From NCBI GenBank assembly GCA_019670725.1, contig AP024629.1, forward strand, positions 2,356,001-2,420,000: DNA of 64,000 bases. Reading direction: 5' to 3'. A program made the translations under genes and the position numbers. The stretch's first letter is position 1. Each line of letters opens with the position of its first letter. Below are positions 50,388 through 58,711 of the stretch, piece by piece. The stretch is from Alphaproteobacteria bacterium SO-S41 (GTDB lineage Bacteria; Pseudomonadota; Alphaproteobacteria; Micropepsales; Micropepsaceae). Below the pieces are notes generated by a model that was given only the letters and a program-made list of their open reading frames with translations, was not told the origin of the DNA and made no database searches.

Positions 50388-51714
50388 ACGCCCAGGCGAA
50401 GAGCGCCTGAAGCCAGGCGATCAACGGGTTCGCCCAGGCCGGCTCATGTAGTGACGGGTAGAAGAACAGCGACGCGCCGTCGGCCCGGATGAACATGCCG
50501 GGCAGGAAGATATAGGCGACCGCGATGACCGCGAGCGCGGCGATGTCGGAGCGCTTGCCGGTCTGGCCGAGGCCGAAGGCGACGAAGATGCCGCAATCGC
50601 GTAATACGAAGCCGAGGGCGGCGATCACCAGCACAGCGGCGTCCAACTGTGTCGTACCGGCGGCGCGCAGGTCGCCCCACGGCGTGACGAGAAGCGCGAT
50701 CACGCCCGCCGCGAAGGTGCCGAGATAGGCATAGAGCCAGCCCGGGCAGCGCGAGAAGAACGCGATGAAGCGGCCCTGACGGAAGCGATCCATCAGCCAG
50801 CGATAGGCGACGATCTCCTTGGGCTCGACCAACGCCATCACATAGGTGACGACGCCAAGCGCGATGCCGGCCTGGATGGTCCTGAGGCCGAGGGCCGCGT
50901 GCTCGGCGGCGGCGTCATCGCGCCAGGGGTCGAAGCCACCGGCGTAAAGCGCCACGAAGGCGAGGAACGAGAGCCACACCACCGGCCCGTTCTGGACCTG
51001 CAACTCGGTGCGCATCACGCGGTAGTTGGCCGTGAGGGTCCACGCGGCGAAGATGGCGAGCGAGACGACGTAGAAGAGACCGGTGTCGTAGTCGGAGCCC
51101 CACCACGACACATGAGCCAGCGCGAACGGATCGATCGAACCCGTCCAGCGATTGTAGAGCGAGTTCGGGTCCGCGGTCTGCCAGACGCGCCAGACCACAA
51201 CCGCCGCGATGAGACCGAACAGCTGATAGATGAAGACATCGAAGCGCGAATGGCTGAGCCGCCGGCGCACGGCGACAAGGCTGGCCAGCATGGCAACTGC
51301 CTGCGACAGCAGGCCGATGCCGATGTAATAGGCCGCTTCGCTGGCCAGCAGTTCAACGCCGCCGCGGGCGAGCGCCGCGTAGAGAATGACGGCGAGGCAC
51401 ATCGCGCCGCCGAGCCAGGCGAGCAGCGTCGAGCCAAGGAGCTTGCCCCAGACCATGGTCCATGGCCGGATGGATGAGAGGCGCTGGGCGTCCCAGGTCT
51501 TGCCGGAGATTTCCTCGACCACGCTCTGCGCAGCGCAGCGCGTGCCCCACAGCACGACGACGGCGTAGAAGGCGAGTTCGGCAGTCGAAACCGCGCCCGA
51601 AAGCGAGCCGGGCGTGATGGCGACCAGCAGGATGCAGCCGACAACGACGGCCATCAGCGTCACGCGGCGCTCGGTCAGTTCGGTCCAGGCGTTGCGCAGG
51701 AGTTCGGGGTTCAT
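50344..51714 (-). CDS. ABC exporter-type membrane protein (multi-span permease)
   Basis: 456 residues with about ten to twelve hydrophobic segments (for example VTLMAVVVGCILLVAITPG, LAFYAVVVLWGTRC, IGIGLLSQAVAMLASLVAV, LGFVLRDCGIFVAFGLG, ALAVIAVAYIFLPGMF). It is the partner of the ATPase encoded immediately upstream (overlap ATGA), so the two form an ABC-2-type system. The substrate is not clear. It ends convergently with DUF6285. Confidence 0.8.
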   Translation of the reverse strand: MNPELLRNAWTELTERRVTLMAVVVGCILLVAITPGSLSGAVSTAELAFYAVVVLWGTRCAAQSVVEEISGKTWDAQRLSSIRPWTMVWGKLLGSTLLAWLGGAMCLAVILYAALARGGVELLASEAAYYIGIGLLSQAVAMLASLVAVRRRLSHSRFDVFIYQLFGLIAAVVVWRVWQTADPNSLYNRWTGSIDPFALAHVSWWGSDYDTGLFYVVSLAIFAAWTLTANYRVMRTELQVQNGPVVWLSFLAFVALYAGGFDPWRDDAAAEHAALGLRTIQAGIALGVVTYVMALVEPKEIVAYRWLMDRFRQGRFIAFFSRCPGWLYAYLGTFAAGVIALLVTPWGDLRAAGTTQLDAAVLVIAALGFVLRDCGIFVAFGLGQTGKRSDIAALAVIAVAYIFLPGMFIRADGASLFFYPSLHEPAWANPLIAWLQALFAWAFILRRRDLRERPPT

Positions 51715-52622
51715 GGCGCGGCCTTCCGGGTCTCTTCCAGATAGGTCTGTTCAAGCGTGCGCTTGACCTCGGAGAAGCCGACGAGCGGGTAGTTGTGGTC
51801 GAGCACCGCGCGGATGACGGGCGTCCGGTGCGCGGGGCCGTCGAGCACGATCTGCGTCCCCTTGCCTTGATCCACCGCACTGCGCACGCCGGGGAGCTTC
51901 AGGAGGAAATCGGCGAAACCGGCGGCAGGCGCTTCCAGTTCGATCGTGTAGGCGGTGCGGTCGACGGTGAGAGAGACCGCCTGTCCGCTGACCAGCTTGC
52001 CGTCCTGCACGATCAGCATCGAGCTGGAATAGTCCTCAAGCTCCGACAGAATGTGCGACGAGACGATCAGCGTGATGCCGGAGGCTTTCAGCTCCAGGAA
52101 GAGTTCCGAGAGGCTGCGGCGGGCGTCGGGGTCAAGGCCTGAGGCGGGTTCGTCGAGCAGGATGACCTTGGGCTCGTGCACGATCGCCTGGCCGATGGCG
52201 AGCCGCTGGCGCAGGCCGCGCGACAGCTCGGCGGCCTTTTGCGACATGCGCTCCGTGAGGCCGACGCGGGCGGCGGCTTTTTCGACCGCCTGTGCGACGC
52301 GGCGGCCCGTGAGGCCATGCGCGCGCGCGGCGAAGGTGAGGCAGCGGGCGACTGAGAGCTGGTCGTAGAGGCCAAAGAAATCGGGGAGGAAGCTGAGGTC
52401 CTCGTGAATCCGGCGCGGTTCTTCCCGCGTGTCGCGGCCGTCGATGAGGACACGGCCGCTATAGGGCATTTCGAGCGCCGCGATGCAGCGCATCAGCGTC
52501 GTCTTGCCTGCCCCGTTCGGGCCGACGAGCGCGGTGATCGTGCCGGCCTCGATGCGAAGGCTGACGCCATCCAGCGCGCGCTTCGTCGGGTATTCGTAGA
52601 CGAGGTTCTGAACCTCGATCAT
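51711..52622 (-). CDS. ABC transporter ATP-binding protein
   Basis: 303 residues with Walker A (ALVGPNGAGKTTLMRCI), signature-like ELSRGLRQRLAIGQAI, Walker B (VILLDEPASGLDPDARR) and H-loop (LIVSSHILSELED). The signature reads SRGLRQ in place of the usual SGGQRQ, as in CcmA/DRA-type exporters. A C-terminal extension (about 75 residues) has a small regulatory-type fold. The start is ATG at 52622 (MIEVQNLVYEYP). It forms a pair with the permease at 50344. Confidence 0.87.
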   Translation of the reverse strand: MIEVQNLVYEYPTKRALDGVSLRIEAGTITALVGPNGAGKTTLMRCIAALEMPYSGRVLIDGRDTREEPRRIHEDLSFLPDFFGLYDQLSVARCLTFAARAHGLTGRRVAQAVEKAAARVGLTERMSQKAAELSRGLRQRLAIGQAIVHEPKVILLDEPASGLDPDARRSLSELFLELKASGITLIVSSHILSELEDYSSSMLIVQDGKLVSGQAVSLTVDRTAYTIELEAPAAGFADFLLKLPGVRSAVDQGKGTQIVLDGPAHRTPVIRAVLDHNYPLVGFSEVKRTLEQTYLEETRKAAP

Positions 52623-52701
52623 GGCAGCCTGCAGCAAAGGGCCGGATCGGGTCCGACAGCGCCACTATGCCTGATTCAGCCCGGGTCGCCAGCAGCGTTG
52701 G

Positions 52702-53370
52702 TCACGAAGCTGTGGCAGGCCCGGCGAGCTGCGCGGTGCAGGCGGCGAGGAGTTCGTCCGGCGACTGGATGAGGCGGCGGGCGCCGGCGCCGATGAGTTC
52801 GGCCTCGCCGCCATAACCCCAGAGCACGCCGATACAGGCGACCCCGTTTCGCTTTGCCGCGAGCACATCGTTGTCACGGTCGCCGACCATGCAGACCTTT
52901 GCGGGATCGAGGCCATGTGTTTCGAGGATGTGGCCGATCAGCTCGCCCTTGTCGTCGAACCGTCCGTCGAACTCGGCGCCGTAGATGCCCTTGAGATGCG
53001 GCGCGAAGCCGAAGTGTTCGACAATCCGCTCCGCGAAGACGCGCGCCTTGGCGGTGCAGAGCAGAAGGTCGAGGCCGGCGGCGCGCAGGTTCGCCATGGC
53101 ATCGATGATGCCGGGATAGGCATGGGCTTCGAAAATACCGCCGGCGGCGTAGTGCTGGCGGTAGATTTCGACGGCCTCTTCGGCGTCATGCTTGCCGGCA
53201 AACAGTTGCGCGAACGAACGGCGCAGCGGCGGGCCGATGATCCAGCGCAGATTGTCGGCGGGATCGTGCGCGAACCCCATGCGTTGGAGCGCGTGGCGAT
53301 AGCTGCCGAGAATACCGATTTCGGGATCGATCAGCGTGCCGTCGAGGTCGAGCAGGATGGTGCCGGTCAT
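52702..53370 (-). CDS. HAD-family hydrolase, phosphoglycolate-phosphatase-like
   Basis: 222 residues of the haloacid dehalogenase fold. Motif I is LLDLDGTLIDPE (nucleophile Asp8), motif II is LLCTAKARV (Thr), and motifs III/IV are the Lys in PAKVCMVGDRDNDVLAAK. A helical cap (about residues 16-80) is of the Gph type. It probably dephosphorylates a small sugar phosphate or phosphoglycolate. The start is ATG at 53370. It is near the terminator of the thiolase gene and in the same direction. Confidence 0.86.
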   Translation of the reverse strand: MTGTILLDLDGTLIDPEIGILGSYRHALQRMGFAHDPADNLRWIIGPPLRRSFAQLFAGKHDAEEAVEIYRQHYAAGGIFEAHAYPGIIDAMANLRAAGLDLLLCTAKARVFAERIVEHFGFAPHLKGIYGAEFDGRFDDKGELIGHILETHGLDPAKVCMVGDRDNDVLAAKRNGVACIGVLWGYGGEAELIGAGARRLIQSPDELLAACTAQLAGPATAS

Positions 53371-53408
53371 GGCGTCCCCTACCCCGGCTCAATGTGCGCG
53401 CGCAAATG

Positions 53409-53438
53409 AAAAGGGCCGGCGCAACGGCCGGCCCTTTT
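53409..53438. terminator. Rho-independent terminator after the thiolase gene
   Basis: GGGCCGGC (53413-53420) pairs perfectly with GCCGGCCC (53427-53434), flanked by AAAA/TTTT on both sides. It can therefore act in both directions. It lies 22 bases past the thiolase stop. Confidence 0.8.
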
Positions 53439-53460
53439 TAAGGTCTCGTCTCAGGAAAGA

Positions 53461-54663
53461 TCAGGCGCCCATCGCGCCGATGATCGCGACCGAGCAGACA
53501 TTCGACGACGGCGCGCCGCCGAGATTATGGGTCATGCCGATCTTGGGGTCTTTGAGCTGGCGTGCGCCGGCGCGGCCCTGGAGCTGCAGATACATCTCGT
53601 AGAGCATGCGCAGGCCCGAAGCGCCGATCGGGTGGCCGAAGCACTTGAGGCCGCCGTCGATCTGGCACGGGACCTGGCCGTCGGCGTCGTAGAAGCCGTT
53701 CAGCACGTCCTTCCAGCCTTCGCCCTCGCGGGAGATGTGGAGGTCTTCCATGGTCACCAGTTCGGTGATCGAGAAGCAGTCGTGGACTTCCATCATCGAG
53801 ACCTGATTGCGCGGGTCGGTGATGCCGGCTTCCTCATACGCCTTCTTCGACGCGATGCGGGCGGTGTGGAAGTACGAGCCGTCCCACGAATTGTGCTGGC
53901 TCTCGAGGCCGTTCGAGACGGAGAGCTGAAGCGCCTTGACCGTGATGAGGTCCTTCTTGCCGAGCGCGCGGGCGATCTCGGGCGTCGTGACGATCGCGGC
54001 GGCCGCGCCGTCCGACACGCCGCAGCAGTCGAAGAGGCCGAGCGGTTCGGCGATCATCGGGGCGTTGAAGCACATCTCTTCGGTGATGGGCTTCTGGAGG
54101 TGGGCCTTGGGGTTCTTCGCGCCATTGGCGTGGCTCTTCACCGAGACGTGGGCGATGGCGCGCTTCAGGTCGTCCTTCGAGACGCCGTGCTTGGTGCGGT
54201 AGGCGGAGGCGAGCTGGGCGAAGTTGCCGGGGGCCGAGCCGTTCGCCATCCACAGCGGGTTCAGCGTGCCGGGCTGGCCGGTGGGCAGGCCGCCATAGCC
54301 GGTGTCCTTCAGCTTCTCGACGCCGATCGCCAGCGCGATGTCGTAGGCGCCCGAAGCGACGCCGTAGACCGCGCCGCGAAAGGCTTCCGAACCGCCGGCG
54401 CAGAAATTTTCGACGCGGGTGACGGCGACGTTGGGGAGACGCAATGCGATCGAGGCGGGCGTGCCGCCCTTGCCGACGCCGACTTCGTCGATGTGGGTGG
54501 AGTGCCAGGCGGCCTGGATCATCGAGGTGTCGATGCCGGCGTCCTTCACGGACTCGAGATAGGCCTCGACCATCAGTTCTTCCGCGCCGACGTCCCAACG
54601 TTCGCCGAACTTTGAACATCCCATACCGAGAATGGCGACTTTATCTCTGATGCCGGTGGCCAT
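53461..54663 (-). CDS. Thiolase (SCP2/acetyl-CoA acetyltransferase-like)
   Basis: 400 residues of the non-decarboxylating thiolase fold, close to the SCP-x group. The nucleophile Cys88 is in VENFCAGGSEAFRGAVY, the second Cys is in VHDCFSITE, and the catalytic His is in KCFGHPIGASG. Such enzymes cleave 3-oxoacyl-CoA, often of branched or sterol origin, and frequently act with a DUF35-type OB-fold partner. Such a partner fused to an HMG-CoA-synthase-like domain is at 56448-57905. The gene is followed by a terminator and faces a divergent toxin-antitoxin unit. Confidence 0.88.
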   Translation of the reverse strand: MATGIRDKVAILGMGCSKFGERWDVGAEELMVEAYLESVKDAGIDTSMIQAAWHSTHIDEVGVGKGGTPASIALRLPNVAVTRVENFCAGGSEAFRGAVYGVASGAYDIALAIGVEKLKDTGYGGLPTGQPGTLNPLWMANGSAPGNFAQLASAYRTKHGVSKDDLKRAIAHVSVKSHANGAKNPKAHLQKPITEEMCFNAPMIAEPLGLFDCCGVSDGAAAAIVTTPEIARALGKKDLITVKALQLSVSNGLESQHNSWDGSYFHTARIASKKAYEEAGITDPRNQVSMMEVHDCFSITELVTMEDLHISREGEGWKDVLNGFYDADGQVPCQIDGGLKCFGHPIGASGLRMLYEMYLQLQGRAGARQLKDPKIGMTHNLGGAPSSNVCSVAIIGAMGA

Positions 54664-54758
54664 GTTGGCTCTCCTCCTGAATATGACGGCGGGACGCTAC
54701 GCCTGCGACCGCGATTGTTGAAGCTGGAAAGCGCCCGAAATCCGGGGTAAACTGGAAT

Positions 54759-54780
54759 TGACTAGTCAGATGACTAGTCA
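54759..54780 (+). promoter_or_regulatory. Twin palindromic operator upstream of the antitoxin gene
   Basis: TGACTAGTCA occurs twice (54759-54768 and 54771-54780). Each copy is a perfect palindrome and they are spaced 12 bases centre to centre. The pair lies 14-35 bases before the antitoxin ATG. Phd/YefM-type antitoxins repress their own operon from tandem palindromes, so this is a probable autoregulation site. Confidence 0.75.
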
Positions 54781-54793
54781 TTTGGAGACAGTG

Positions 54794-55063
54794 ATGGCCG
54801 GAAAAACGCGGGATTGGCCGCTTGCCGAGGCCAAGGCGAAGTTCAGCGAGCTCATCGGGTTCGCGGAAGAAAATGGCCCGCAATACGTAACGAAGCGCGG
54901 CAAGCGCACCGCCGTACTTGTGCCGATTGAGGAATACGAGAAGCAGCAGGGCAAGAAGCCCGCGTATACGATCAAGGACTGGCTGCTCGACCCTGTCGGC
55001 CGCGGCGACATGATCCTGCCTGATCGCAAAAGCTTCCGCTTGCGAAAGCCGCCGAAGCTCTGA
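54794..55063 (+). CDS. Type II antitoxin, Phd/YefM family
   Basis: 89 residues. The N-terminal half (DWPLAEAKAKFSELI, followed by YVTKRGKRTAVLVPIEEYE) is the DNA-binding Phd fold, and the Pro/Lys-rich C-terminal tail neutralises the toxin. The ATG at 54794 has GGAGA at 54784-54788; an in-frame TTG at 54758 would put coding sequence over the operator. The stop overlaps the toxin ATG by one base, so synthesis is coupled. Confidence 0.86.
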   Translation: MAGKTRDWPLAEAKAKFSELIGFAEENGPQYVTKRGKRTAVLVPIEEYEKQQGKKPAYTIKDWLLDPVGRGDMILPDRKSFRLRKPPKL

Positions 55064-55473
55064 TGTTCCTGCTCGACACGAATGTCATATCCGAGCTGCG
55101 CCGCGCGAAACCGCATGGCGGTGTTCTGGCGTGGTTTGATGGATTGCGGCCGGACGAGATTTCGATCCCCGCCGTCGTCATCGGCGAGATCGCGCGGGGC
55201 ATTGAGCTGACGCGCCGGGGCGACGCTGTATACGCCGATTATTTATCGGAGTGGCTGGACAAGATCAGCAGCCAGTTCCCGATCTTGCCCGCGACTGGAC
55301 CGATCTACCGCATATGGGGGCGTCTTGTTTCAGACAAGCGGCCGGATCTGTCGAATGATGCGCTCATCGCCGCCACGGCCATACATCACCAACTGACTGT
55401 GGTGACGCGCAACGTGAAGGACTTCACGCCGTTTGGAGTGCTGGTCGCCAATCCGTTCGGGCGCGCGCGCTAG
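55063..55473 (+). CDS. PIN-domain toxin, VapC/FitB-like
   Basis: 136-residue PIN ribonuclease. The first acidic site is in FLLDTNVISELRR (Asp5), a conserved Glu lies in VVIGEIARGIE, and the C-terminal acids are in LSNDALIAATA and TRNVKDF, which together bind Mg2+. It probably cleaves tRNA or rRNA when free of antitoxin. It is coupled to the antitoxin and its stop overlaps that of the convergent epimerase gene. The unit sits between two related CoA-metabolism genes. Confidence 0.87.
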   Translation: MFLLDTNVISELRRAKPHGGVLAWFDGLRPDEISIPAVVIGEIARGIELTRRGDAVYADYLSEWLDKISSQFPILPATGPIYRIWGRLVSDKRPDLSNDALIAATAIHHQLTVVTRNVKDFTPFGVLVANPFGRAR

Positions 55474-56438
55474 ACGCCGTTCCAGCCGCGATACCATTCG
55501 ACGAACTGAGCCAGACCTTCGGCGAGCGGCGTCGCGGGGCGGAAGCCGGTGTCGCGTTCCAGTGCGCTGATGTCGGCGTGGGTGGCGCGGACATCGCCGG
55601 GCTGCATGGGGAGTTCGTTGCGCCGGGCGGTCTTGCCGGTCAGGCGTTCCAGCGTCGCGATGAAGTCGTTTACGGTGATCGGGTTCGAATTGCCGATATT
55701 GTAGAGGCGGCTCGTGCCAGCGACGGGCGGCGCGTCGAGCACTTTCAGCACGCCGGTGACGATGTCGTCGATATAGGTGAAGTCGCGTAGCAGGTGGCCG
55801 CCGGCGAAGACGTTGATCGGCTGGTCTGCGAGCAGCGCTTTGGTGAACAGCCAAGGCGCCATGTCGGGCCGGCCCCACGGGCCATAGACCGTGAAGAAGC
55901 GCAGGCCCGTCTGCGAGAGGCCGTAGAGGTGGCTGTAGGTGGCGCTCATCAGCTCATCGGCGCGCTTGGTGGCGGCATAGAGCGACACAGGGTTATCGAC
56001 CGGGTCCGTTTCGGCGAACGGTGCCTTGTCGTTGCCGCCATAGACCGAGCTGGATGAGGCGTAGACGAGGTGCTTGAGGTCCGGACCGAGGCCGCGGGCG
56101 AACTCCAGCACGTTCAGGTGGCCCATGACATTGGAGCGGACATAGGCGCGGGGGTTTTCGAGGCTGTAGCGGACGCCGGCCTGGGCGGCGAGATGCAGGA
56201 TGCGGTCGATGGCACCCTGCCCGCCTGCATCGTCCAGCGTCGCCTCCTCGGCGATGTCGCCCTTCACAAAGCGAAAGCCCGGCTGGACCGCGAGACGGTC
56301 GAGCCGGGCCTGTTTCAGCCTTGGGTCGTAGTAGGCGTTCAGGTCATCGACGCCGATGACGTCCTCGCCCCGCTTCAGCAGTGCTTCGGCGGCATGGTAG
56401 CCGACAAAGCCCGCAGCGCCCGTGACGAGGACGGCCAT
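55470..56438 (-). CDS. NAD-dependent epimerase, UDP-glucuronate 4-epimerase-like
   Basis: 322-residue extended SDR. The NAD motif is VLVTGAAGFVGYHAAEALL, and the catalytic Tyr-Lys is YAATKRADELM with SSSSVYGG. TVYGPWGRPDMAPW and AQAGVRYSLENP are typical of UDP-glucuronate 4-epimerases (about 335 residues). It would make UDP-galacturonate for surface polysaccharide, which fits the yjbF/yjbH region just downstream. The start is ATG at 56438. Confidence 0.83.
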   Translation of the reverse strand: MAVLVTGAAGFVGYHAAEALLKRGEDVIGVDDLNAYYDPRLKQARLDRLAVQPGFRFVKGDIAEEATLDDAGGQGAIDRILHLAAQAGVRYSLENPRAYVRSNVMGHLNVLEFARGLGPDLKHLVYASSSSVYGGNDKAPFAETDPVDNPVSLYAATKRADELMSATYSHLYGLSQTGLRFFTVYGPWGRPDMAPWLFTKALLADQPINVFAGGHLLRDFTYIDDIVTGVLKVLDAPPVAGTSRLYNIGNSNPITVNDFIATLERLTGKTARRNELPMQPGDVRATHADISALERDTGFRPATPLAEGLAQFVEWYRGWNGV

Positions 56439-56447
56439 GATGTTTCC

Positions 56448-57905
56448 CTAGACCTGCGGAACGGCCTTCCAGAAGTAGCGGCGGAAGCCGCGCTTCTCGT
56501 CGAAGTCCTTGATGCGGAAGACCATGCGGACCTCGGCGCCGGAATCGAACGAGCCGCGATCGACGTCGGTGAAGTCGGAGAGGAAGCGGCCGCCCTCGGC
56601 GAAGGTCACCATGCCGTAATGCTGCGGCGGGTCCATCGAGTAGGTGAGAAAGTCGGCCGACCAGGACAGCACCTTGGCGGGGAGTTCGGCGAAGCAATAC
56701 GGCTCCTGCGTATCAACCGCGCCGCAGTTCGGGTTCACGCAGATGCGCGAGCGGGGGAACTGCGCGGTGCCGCACTTCGTGCACTTGCCGCCGGTCAGGC
56801 CAAACAGCATGTCGCGGCGGCGATAGGCGGTGGTCTGCGCGGTCTTGTTGTCCTTCTCGGCGCGCATGCCCTTTTCGAGTTCCACGAGGCCGTTGAAGGC
56901 GAGGAACTTCAGGTAGTTCGTCTCTTCCTTGCGCTTGGCGAGCGAGCCGGAGATGCCGTTGCGCTTGAGCGACGCGAGCGCTTCAGTGGTTTCGAAGATC
57001 AGTGCGTCGCAGCCCTGACCGAAGGCGGCGAGCAGGATCTTCTGGCCGGGCTTTGCCTGCTCCAGCGCGTGCACGAGCATGACGAGCGGATGGGCGGCGC
57101 CGGTGTCGCCGACGGTGCCAGCGAGATTGTCGCGAACCTTCTCGGGCGCGATGCCGAGTTGCTTGGCGATCGTCTGGTCGAGCTTCGCGAAGGGGCACGG
57201 CAGGACGAAGTGGTCGATGGCCGAGGCTTCGATGCCGGCTTTGGCGAGCGCCGCCTTGACCGCGCGCGGCACGATCTTCGAATAGCCCTCGTCGCGGATC
57301 CAGCGCTCTTCCCAGTTGTAGTCGAAGTCTTCGCCGTCGCCGCGGAAGTGGTCGACGAAATCGACCGTCACGGCGGCGGAGCCGAGGAGATTGGCGATGA
57401 CGTTTTCCGAACCGATCTCGACGGCGGCGGCGCCGTCCCCGAAGGAGAGTTCCTGAGACGAGGCGGCCTTGGCCTTGCGCTTCTCGGACGACAGCACGAG
57501 GGCGTGCTTCGAGGTGCCCGCCTTCACCGCGTTGAGCGCGGCGATGAGCGCGGATGTCGCTGCGCGCTGCGAGCCGCCGATATCCGTCGCGCCACTGGTT
57601 TCGGGCAGCGACAGCGCGGCGGCGATGACGCCAGCGTTCTGGCGATCCGCGAAGGGCGCGGTGGTGGAGGCAAAGAAGATCGCGTCGATATGCGCGCGGG
57701 CGGTCAGCGGGTCGGCGCCCGGCAGGCAGTCGCGGCCGGCTTCGACGGCCATGGTGATGGGATCCTCGTCCCAGTTCGCCATGGAGCGTTCGCCCTTGGC
57801 GGCGCCCATGAGGTTAGGGGCGAACCAGGCATTGGCGGTCGCGGCGGCTTTGCGCTGAAGCCGCAGGCGCGGCACGTAGCCCCCGAAGCTGACGATCCCT
57901 GTCAT
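56448..57905 (-). CDS. HMG-CoA synthase-like protein fused to a DUF35 OB-fold/zinc ribbon
   Basis: 485 residues. The N-terminal two-thirds is a thiolase-fold (3-oxoacyl synthase III/HMG-CoA synthase type) domain. The C-terminal part has a zinc ribbon (Cys375, Cys378, Cys389, Cys394 in CTKCGTAQFPRSRIC and CVNPNC) followed by an OB fold. Where such enzymes have the catalytic Cys, this one reads DIGGSQRAATSAL, with Gln113 by my alignment to FabH and archaeal HMG-CoA synthase. It may therefore be non-condensing or a scaffold for the thiolase at 53461. The start is ATG at 57905; the in-frame 57923 start adds six residues. Confidence 0.78.
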   Translation of the reverse strand: MTGIVSFGGYVPRLRLQRKAAATANAWFAPNLMGAAKGERSMANWDEDPITMAVEAGRDCLPGADPLTARAHIDAIFFASTTAPFADRQNAGVIAAALSLPETSGATDIGGSQRAATSALIAALNAVKAGTSKHALVLSSEKRKAKAASSQELSFGDGAAAVEIGSENVIANLLGSAAVTVDFVDHFRGDGEDFDYNWEERWIRDEGYSKIVPRAVKAALAKAGIEASAIDHFVLPCPFAKLDQTIAKQLGIAPEKVRDNLAGTVGDTGAAHPLVMLVHALEQAKPGQKILLAAFGQGCDALIFETTEALASLKRNGISGSLAKRKEETNYLKFLAFNGLVELEKGMRAEKDNKTAQTTAYRRRDMLFGLTGGKCTKCGTAQFPRSRICVNPNCGAVDTQEPYCFAELPAKVLSWSADFLTYSMDPPQHYGMVTFAEGGRFLSDFTDVDRGSFDSGAEVRMVFRIKDFDEKRGFRRYFWKAVPQV

Positions 57906-58012
57906 GACGTTGTCTCTCCCCACGCGTTTTTGTTGCCGTACCGGATCGGCCTAGCAAATCGTTTCGGGCGGCTCAATCTAACGCCCGCGGAAGGCGGCCG
58001 CGCGTCGCCACG

Positions 58013-58711
58013 TCAACTTGCGGGACGGAAGGTCTCGATCAGCAGCGGGTTGATGCGCGGGTGGACGTGCTGAAGCGACAGCCAGATCTGGCCGGTCGTC
58101 GGCGCGATCCAGAATTCGTTCCGGAACTTCCACTTCAGATCGTCGACCTTGCACTCTTCGCTGACGTGATGGGTCGCGATAGGTGTGCCTAGAACGGTGA
58201 CCGTTTCCTCGCCGAAATCCTGCGCGGTGCAGACGGCTTCGTGCGTGACGATGCCGCGCTCGGAGGTTTCGAACCAGCGCACACCGGTGACTGGCCCCGG
58301 TGCCGTCAGCGCGGTACGGACGAGGTCCTGCCCTTCCCAGCGGCCGCCGAGCACGTCGCGTGACAGTCCCTGCGTGCGGATCAGCCGGCCGTCGCGCAGC
58401 ACGATGCTGACCTGGTAGCCGAGTGTGTAGAGCTCGTCGCGATCCGTGCGGTTAGCGAGCAGAAACAGGAATTGCGGGTTGTCGTCGATGGTCACGCCGA
58501 CGCTGGCGAAGGGATAGTTCGCCGCCATCTTGCGGTCGATCTTGGCGGGGGCCGCGGGGGTGTCGCTGTCGGAGAAAATGCCTTCGGCGACGCCCTGAAG
58601 CATGGCGCCGGCCTGGCTGAAGCCGCCACCATCGGAGGAGCAGGCGGACAGCATGGCGGCGCCGAGCAGCAACGGCAGGAGGCGGCGGAGCGGGCTGGAG
58701 CGGGTCATCAT
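58013..58711 (-). CDS. yjbF: YjbF/GfcB-family lipoprotein
   Basis: 232 residues with a lipobox (LLLGAAMLSACSS). The mature part has the DUF2886-like beta pattern with NRTDRDELYTLG, GLSRDVLGG, GPVTGVRWFE and WIAPTTGQIWLSLQHVHP. In E. coli the yjbEFGH and gfcABCD operons serve exopolysaccharide or group 4 capsule export. The ATG at 58711 overlaps the yjbH stop by one base, so the two are cotranslated. The YjbG/GfcC component is not present here. Confidence 0.82.
   Translation of the reverse strand: MMTRSSPLRRLLPLLLGAAMLSACSSDGGGFSQAGAMLQGVAEGIFSDSDTPAAPAKIDRKMAANYPFASVGVTIDDNPQFLFLLANRTDRDELYTLGYQVSIVLRDGRLIRTQGLSRDVLGGRWEGQDLVRTALTAPGPVTGVRWFETSERGIVTHEAVCTAQDFGEETVTVLGTPIATHHVSEECKVDDLKWKFRNEFWIAPTTGQIWLSLQHVHPRINPLLIETFRPAS

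Noticed and set aside
56070-58073. 667-codon plus-strand frame opposite the epimerase and HMG-synthase-like genes
   Set aside because: It spans two genes with clear domains on the minus strand and has the Gly/Asp/Val-rich make-up of a shadow frame.
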